60,000 nt of DNA from Cryptomeria japonica (taxonomy: Eukaryota; Streptophyta; Pinopsida; Cupressales; Cupressaceae). The notes under the pieces were generated by a model. The model saw only the letters and a list, made by a program, of their open reading frames with translations, was not told where the DNA came from and ran no database searches. The stretch spans positions 335,392,793 through 335,452,792 of the forward strand of contig NC_081408.1 of assembly GCF_030272615.1 (NCBI RefSeq), given 5' to 3'. Below are positions 57,921 through 60,000 of this stretch, piece by piece. Numbering within the stretch: the first letter of the stretch is position 1; every line of letters starts with the position of its first letter. The position numbers and the translations under genes are program-made.

Positions 57921-58912
57921 GGGTGAACTCACAAAGCTAGTTCCCACTTTTTGGTACATCCTAATTTTTGCTGAAATCATACATTTTTTAGAAAATATAA
58001 TGATTTAAGCTTTAAGAGGTCCCGTTTTAAGTAATTAATTGAAGAGAGTTAAATCAAAGGCTCTTAGATCAAAATTTCTTGGACAGAACCTCTCTACTTC
58101 TAAACCATACTTGCAATGGAGTCTCCTTTGCATCTATCAAATGCTAATAAAAAAACCAGTTTTACATTAGCTTTTGGGGGGTCAAATTAATTCATTTAAT
58201 AGTTTTTTTTTCAAAGTATTTAGTCCTTATTATAAGATTTCCAAATAGTATAACTTTTAATATATTTAATTTCATTAATATATTTTTATTTTATTTCTTA
58301 TGAATGTAGGTTTTTCACCAAACATGAACTTCTTTGTTCAATGCATTGGGAAAAATAGTAAACTAATTCAAAAAAATTCTGAAAAATATCTATGCACTAG
58401 GTATTGATGTTTTCTTTCTAACAAGAAAAAGAAAATTGAATTTTGATATATATAACAAGTTATGTGTTCAAACATACACCTATATCTAAATTATAATTAG
58501 TCAAACTTCAAAACTTAATAAAATGAAAAATATTCAACATATCACTATCAAACCAACTTCATGCCTTGGGTATTGATGTTACAAACCAAAATTCAAAAGA
58601 ATTAAGTTTTTATCATTTATAGAAAAAAAATTATGCGTTTTGGGATACCAATCACTCTTAAAAAATGTTGTTTGCTGTAAAAAACTACTTTTTGAGGGAG
58701 ATGGAAAAATTAATAAAATTTTATTCAAACAAATTGGAAAAAAATATATTTAGAATCTACAAACAAGATGTTAAAAATCACTACTTTATATCATCTTCAA
58801 ATTCTTAACGGTTTAAAAGTTATAGGTGTTGGAAAGTGAAGGTTTTTTTCAAAATATTCATCTAAGTGTCAAAGTTGGTCAAAAAGTGGGAACTAGCATT
58901 GTGAGTTCACCC
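57921..58912 (+). mobile_element. MITE-like DNA transposon inserted in element C ORF2
   Basis: 992 bp with terminal inverted repeats of about 33 bp, one mismatch: left end GGGTGAACTCACAA, then GCTAGTTCCCACTTTTTG; the right end is the reverse complement. It is flanked by ATAA on both sides (57917-57920 and 58913-58916). Elements A and B show what the uninterrupted ORF2 looks like here: the protein M-E-L-D-K-x-L-K-V-E-A continues directly across the joint. The interior is AT-rich without a transposase frame. The target copy contains TAA, which would fit the PIF/Harbinger (Tourist-like) group, but ends and length do not settle the superfamily. Confidence 0.88.
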
Positions 58913-60000
58913 ATAAGAAATTGAAGGTTGAGGCATTGTTGGCTATTCATCTAGCTAAATCTAGACAAGAAATAGATGAATTGATAGCTGAAGCTAACAT
59001 AACTATTTTTGTAAGTGATCACTAACAAGTAAGCCTCATGGCCGGTAGGATAAAGGAAATAGCAAACACGGCAACAGATAAATGAGATATTTTCTTTATA
59101 GAGAAAAAGAAAAGAGAAGAAAAAGAGAGACAAAAAGTTGATAAGTCTTTTACTAAGGTATATCAAAAAGGAGATAAAGGGAAGAGTAAGGTTGGAAGTA
59201 TTCCTGACTTCACAATAAAAGATAACTTACCACCACCAGCAGTAGCAGAGGCACAGGCAGAAGTGCAGAATCAGCCCACACAAAAGATATCAGAGGAAGT
59301 AAAAGCAACATATGTTGATCCCGAGTCAAACATTCTATTTACAATGAAGGTTGACACTCAAGACATCAACATTGTAATGGATAATACCTCTTTTTAAAAT
59401 ATTGTTGTAGATAAGAAATCAAAATCCATTGTTGACTCACCGGTTAAGATAGTTGACACTCAACATGATGTTGAGATACCGACAGATAAAGAAAAAGAAT
59501 AGACAACATCTAAACCGACAGAGAATAAGAGTGAGATTAAGGTAGTTGAACAAAAATCAGGAGAAGAGAAGAAAGATAATACATAACCTAGCACTTCTCC
59601 AAGTTCTTCAAATTTGGGTTTTAGACCAACAACTATCATAGATTATAAGGAAAATAATAGAGTGTAATGCCTTAGCATTTAGGGATATTGACGATTCTCT
59701 ACCAGTTTTGCAGATGATTGCACTGGAGTGCAAGGTAGATCATATTGTTGGCTCGATAGGTAAATTGGACACATTGTCTATATTCATTTCTACTAACATT
59801 CAAACATTAGAAAAAATAAATGAGGAGACTATTTAAGAAAGAGTTAATAAAGAAAAGCAAGAATTCTTTGGGAAAACAATAAGGGAATGTACTTAGCAGA
59901 TTGATTCACTACTACCGGGATTGAATTCCACTATTTTGGAGTATAAGGAATTGTACCAAGAAGCTTGCAAACCTCATTAGCTAATTGAAGATATTGATGA
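58913..60000 (+). pseudogene. Element C ORF2, part after the MITE
   Basis: Resumes K-K-L-K-V-E-A-L-L-A-I-H and aligns with A through S-L-M-A-G-R-I-K-E-I, Y-Q-K-G-D-K-G-K, N-L-P-P-P, D-P-E-S-N-I-L-F-T-M and V-D-T-Q-D-I-N-I-V-M-D. Further on comes E-C-N-A-L-A-F, with a frame change in between near 59630-59660. Stops include TAA near 59026, TGA near 59083, TAA near 59396, TAG near 59502 and TAA near 59584. It reaches the window edge inside the C-terminal coiled coil. Confidence 0.75.

Larger units (their letters stand above)
53732..60000 (+). mobile_element. Element C: third pol-less two-ORF element (runs off the window)
   Basis: 5' LTR, iMet-type primer site, ORF1, spacer with TATA-like box, ORF2 interrupted by a MITE; the 3' end lies beyond 60000. 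It inserted in the RNase H region of element D; TAAAC (53727-53731) is the expected left target copy. It gives plus-strand confirmation of the A and B organisation. Confidence 0.87.

Overview
This 60 kb window reads as intergenic DNA from a large-genome seed plant. A conifer or other gymnosperm is my best inference, from the density of old, deeply nested LTR retrotransposons, but nothing in the sequence proves the species. I see no host gene, tRNA, rRNA or CRISPR array. Nearly all of it belongs to LTR elements, most carrying premature stops that look like C-to-T decay of methylated cytosines.

Layout, left to right. 40-1457: 5' LTR of a minus-strand Copia element leaving the window on the left. 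1458-3455: an older island holding a broken coiled-coil reading frame. 3456-9689: element A (minus), a pol-less LTR element with two reading frames. Inside its 5' LTR sits element G1 (9690-about 17157, plus), a Gypsy-like element coding only Gag plus a protease-like segment. G1 is fused by a deletion to Copia2 (about 17158-24639, plus). 24640-26871 and 39855-42786 are the two halves of element B (minus), a relative of A. Between the halves lie G2 (26872-33537, minus, a second copy of the G family) and a tandem non-coding element E (33538-39854). 42787-43879: unassigned DNA. 43880-53731: two nested minus-strand Copia LTRs (D' and D), with a complete 7.4 kb element, Copia3 (44990-52363), inserted in D. 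53732-60000: element C (plus), a third member of the A/B family, running off the right edge and carrying a 992 bp MITE-like insertion in its second reading frame.

The most interesting system is the A/B/C family. It has Copia-type LTRs, a tRNA-iMet-type primer site and a polypurine tract identical to that of the Copia elements, but no protease, integrase, reverse transcriptase or RNase H. ORF1 is a coiled-coil protein with four CCHC zinc knuckles. ORF2 is a protein of about 1,050 codons that I do not recognise, with a conserved TATA-like box about 150 bp upstream in all three copies. It looks like a retrotransposon parasite mobilised by Copia enzymes. The G and E families are likewise pol-less and share one primer-binding sequence, so the window holds two apparent families of trans-mobilised elements beside decayed autonomous Copia copies.

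Inferred order of events: B inserted into old DNA, E into B, and G2 into E, followed by a deletion on G2's left. Separately G1 inserted into A and Copia2 into B, followed by a deletion joining G1 to Copia2. Further right, D inserted into D', Copia3 and C into D, and the MITE into C.
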